Origin: CAZWFW01 sp964633445
GTDB lineage: Archaea > Undinarchaeota > CAZWFW01
Direction: 5' to 3'
DNA: 23,307 nt
NCBI GenBank assembly: GCA_964633445.1
Contig: CAZWFW010000011.1
Coordinates: 1-23,307, forward strand
Numbering within the stretch: the first letter of the stretch is position 1; each line of letters begins with the position of its first letter. The notes under the pieces were generated by a model, which had not been told where the DNA came from, did not search any database, and saw nothing but the letters and a program-made list of their open reading frames with translations. The position numbers and the translations under genes were made by a program. This document shows, piece by piece, positions 22,374 to 23,307 of this stretch.

Positions 22374-22797
22374 TTATCCCAACCTCCTTCGCTACTTCAG
22401 TAGCCATTTTATCCAAAAAGCACCTTCCTTTTGGCGTAATCACCCTACCTTTCCTAGTTTTTTCAACCAACCTTAAGCTTTCTAATTGTTGCAATATTTT
22501 CCTTATTATTGCTCCAGAGGCTTTTCTGAAATGCTCTGGTGTACTTCCAAATTTTTTTCTGCCTCCATAGTACGTTCTGAGCCTTGAAACACCTACAGGC
22601 CCATCTATGTAGATTCTCCTTAGCATGCTCGCAGCTCTTACATACCACCAATCTGGATTATCTGGAGGCCTCTCCTTATGCACACCAGTTTTAACGAATT
22701 TTGCCCATGAGGGGGGAGCTATTTCCTTATGTTTCTTGAACTCCTCTGCTACTTTCTCAATCAATTTATCTGCAGGCACATCATATACCGTTACCAT
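22366..22797 (-). CDS. rps19e: 30S ribosomal protein S19e
   Basis: This 143-aa protein begins MVTVYDVPADKLIEKVAEE and has the hallmark PPSWAKFVKTGVHKERPP, WWYVRAASMLRRIYI and GPVGVSRLRTYYGGRK segments. The C-terminal winged-helix part ends KGRVITPKGRCFLDKMA. It overlaps the YhbY-like gene by 17 nt and the PDCD5 gene by 8 nt. Confidence 0.97.
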   Translation of the reverse strand: MVTVYDVPADKLIEKVAEEFKKHKEIAPPSWAKFVKTGVHKERPPDNPDWWYVRAASMLRRIYIDGPVGVSRLRTYYGGRKKFGSTPEHFRKASGAIIRKILQQLESLRLVEKTRKGRVITPKGRCFLDKMATEVAKEVGINV

Positions 22798-23032
22798 CTT
22801 TCTTCCTCAGGATAATGGTATATCCCCTAACTTCAACCAATTCAGCATTTACAGCTTTCGCAACAAATTTTGCAAGCTCCTTTCTATTCATTTCTGAATT
22901 TTTTATGAATGATTTTAGCATCCTCACTTTTATAATATTTTTCTTTTTAAGTTGGTGTTTAATTTCGTTAATTACCCCTTCCGTTAGACCATTCTTACCT
23001 ACATGCAAAGTTACTCCCAGTTTTCCTTGCAT
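22781..23032 (-). CDS. YhbY/CRM-domain RNA-binding protein
   Basis: This 83-aa single CRM (CRS1-YhbY) domain protein has VTLHVGKNGLTEGVINEIKHQLKKKNIIKVRML followed by a C-terminal VEVRGYTIILRKK strand. The GKNGLT loop replaces the GxxG typical of the family. YhbY proteins bind pre-50S particles in bacteria, and the archaeal copies sit in this ribosomal cluster. It overlaps rnp4 by 22 nt and rps19e by 17 nt. Confidence 0.92.
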   Translation of the reverse strand: MQGKLGVTLHVGKNGLTEGVINEIKHQLKKKNIIKVRMLKSFIKNSEMNRKELAKFVAKAVNAELVEVRGYTIILRKKDGNGI

Positions 23033-23307
23033 TTTCTTCTAATTTTTATTTCTTTTATGTATGGGTATCTTTTTTTATTACCGCATTCTAAGCATGTTAT
23101 TAACACCATTGGATATGGTTTCTTTATAAGCCTAACTCTACAATTAGCTCCAGGCATAAGAAATTTGTTGCATTTTTTGCAGATCCACATCTTTATATGC
23201 TTTGGTATCTTAACATTACATTTCATTGCAATCCTTCTAATCAGATAAGCGTATCTATGGCTGCGTTCTGGATGTTCTTTAAATTCCTTCAGTGCAAGCT
23301 CAAAAAG
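23011..23307 (-). CDS. rnp4: Ribonuclease P protein component 4 (Rpp21/Rpr2), 5' end off window
   Basis: The frame is open to the window edge, giving the C-terminal 98 residues. It begins LFELALKEFKEHPERSHRY, continues RRIAMKCNVKIP, then has four zinc-binding cysteines (CKKC and CLEC at about 46-49 and 72-75 of the visible part). This is the RNase P protein that pairs with Rpp29 and helps RNase P RNA mature tRNA 5' ends. The first residues lie beyond 23307. The internal ATG at 23226 is not the start. Confidence 0.93.
   Translation of the reverse strand, partial: LFELALKEFKEHPERSHRYAYLIRRIAMKCNVKIPKHIKMWICKKCNKFLMPGANCRVRLIKKPYPMVLITCLECGNKKRYPYIKEIKIRRKCKENWE

Noticed and set aside
1..23307. 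CRISPR array, tRNA, rRNA or replication origin
   Set aside because: No regularly spaced repeats, cloverleaf sequences, rRNA segments or origin-like repeat clusters were seen when reading the window.

Overview
The window is archaeal and almost certainly euryarchaeal. The evidence is the minus-strand run rnp4 - YhbY-like - rps19e - PDCD5 - rpl39e - rpl31e - eif6 - rpl18a(LX) - pfdA - ftsY, together with ABCE1, archaeal SecD/SecF and class III (archaellin/pilin-type) signal peptides. AT-rich start regions with TATA-like boxes about 22-30 nt before the ATG suggest many leaderless transcripts. The gene mix resembles Archaeoglobi or a related lineage, but that placement is an impression. A 100-N gap flanked by an identical 55-bp repeat points to a scaffolded short-read (probably metagenomic) assembly.

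Layout. 1-299: decayed 3' ends of two IS200/IS605-type TnpB elements in tandem. 349-4935 (+): pilus/secretion motor operon, made of a GspE/ArlI-family ATPase with an added N-terminal Ig-like domain, a KaiC-family ATPase and two separate T2SF (TadB/TadC-like) membrane proteins. 4965-7202 (-): ABCE1 ribosome recycling factor and a zinc-finger/KH protein, preceded by a perfect 16-bp palindrome. 7294-12975 (-): a tightly overlapped eight-gene operon, secF-secD-small ORF-three KaiC-family ATPases-two class III signal-peptide pilins. 12976-13298: the only long intergenic stretch. 13299-16111 (+): amidohydrolase-like protein, a coiled-coil protein with a 77-residue internal duplication, and a fusion of 5-formyl-THF cyclo-ligase with RibL-type FAD synthetase. 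16144-18579 (-): a fusion of a tungsten aldehyde ferredoxin oxidoreductase with 3-hexulose-6-phosphate synthase. 18620-19310 (+): zincin-like protein, probably frameshifted near its 3' end. 19307-23307 (-): the translation and protein-targeting gene cluster, cut by the window end inside rnp4.

How the parts fit. The motor operon and the SecDF/KaiC/pilin operon converge on the ABCE1 pair and together look like one surface-filament system. SecDF would help export the prepilins, the motor ATPase and T2SF proteins would assemble them, and four KaiC/ArlH-like ATPases would regulate or energise the process. No prepilin peptidase is present. The AOR-HPS fusion suggests a single polypeptide that couples formaldehyde release or capture in the ribulose monophosphate pathway to ferredoxin-linked aldehyde oxidation. 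The strongest candidates for something undescribed are this fusion, the SecDF-KaiC-pilin operon and the Ig-domain motor ATPase.
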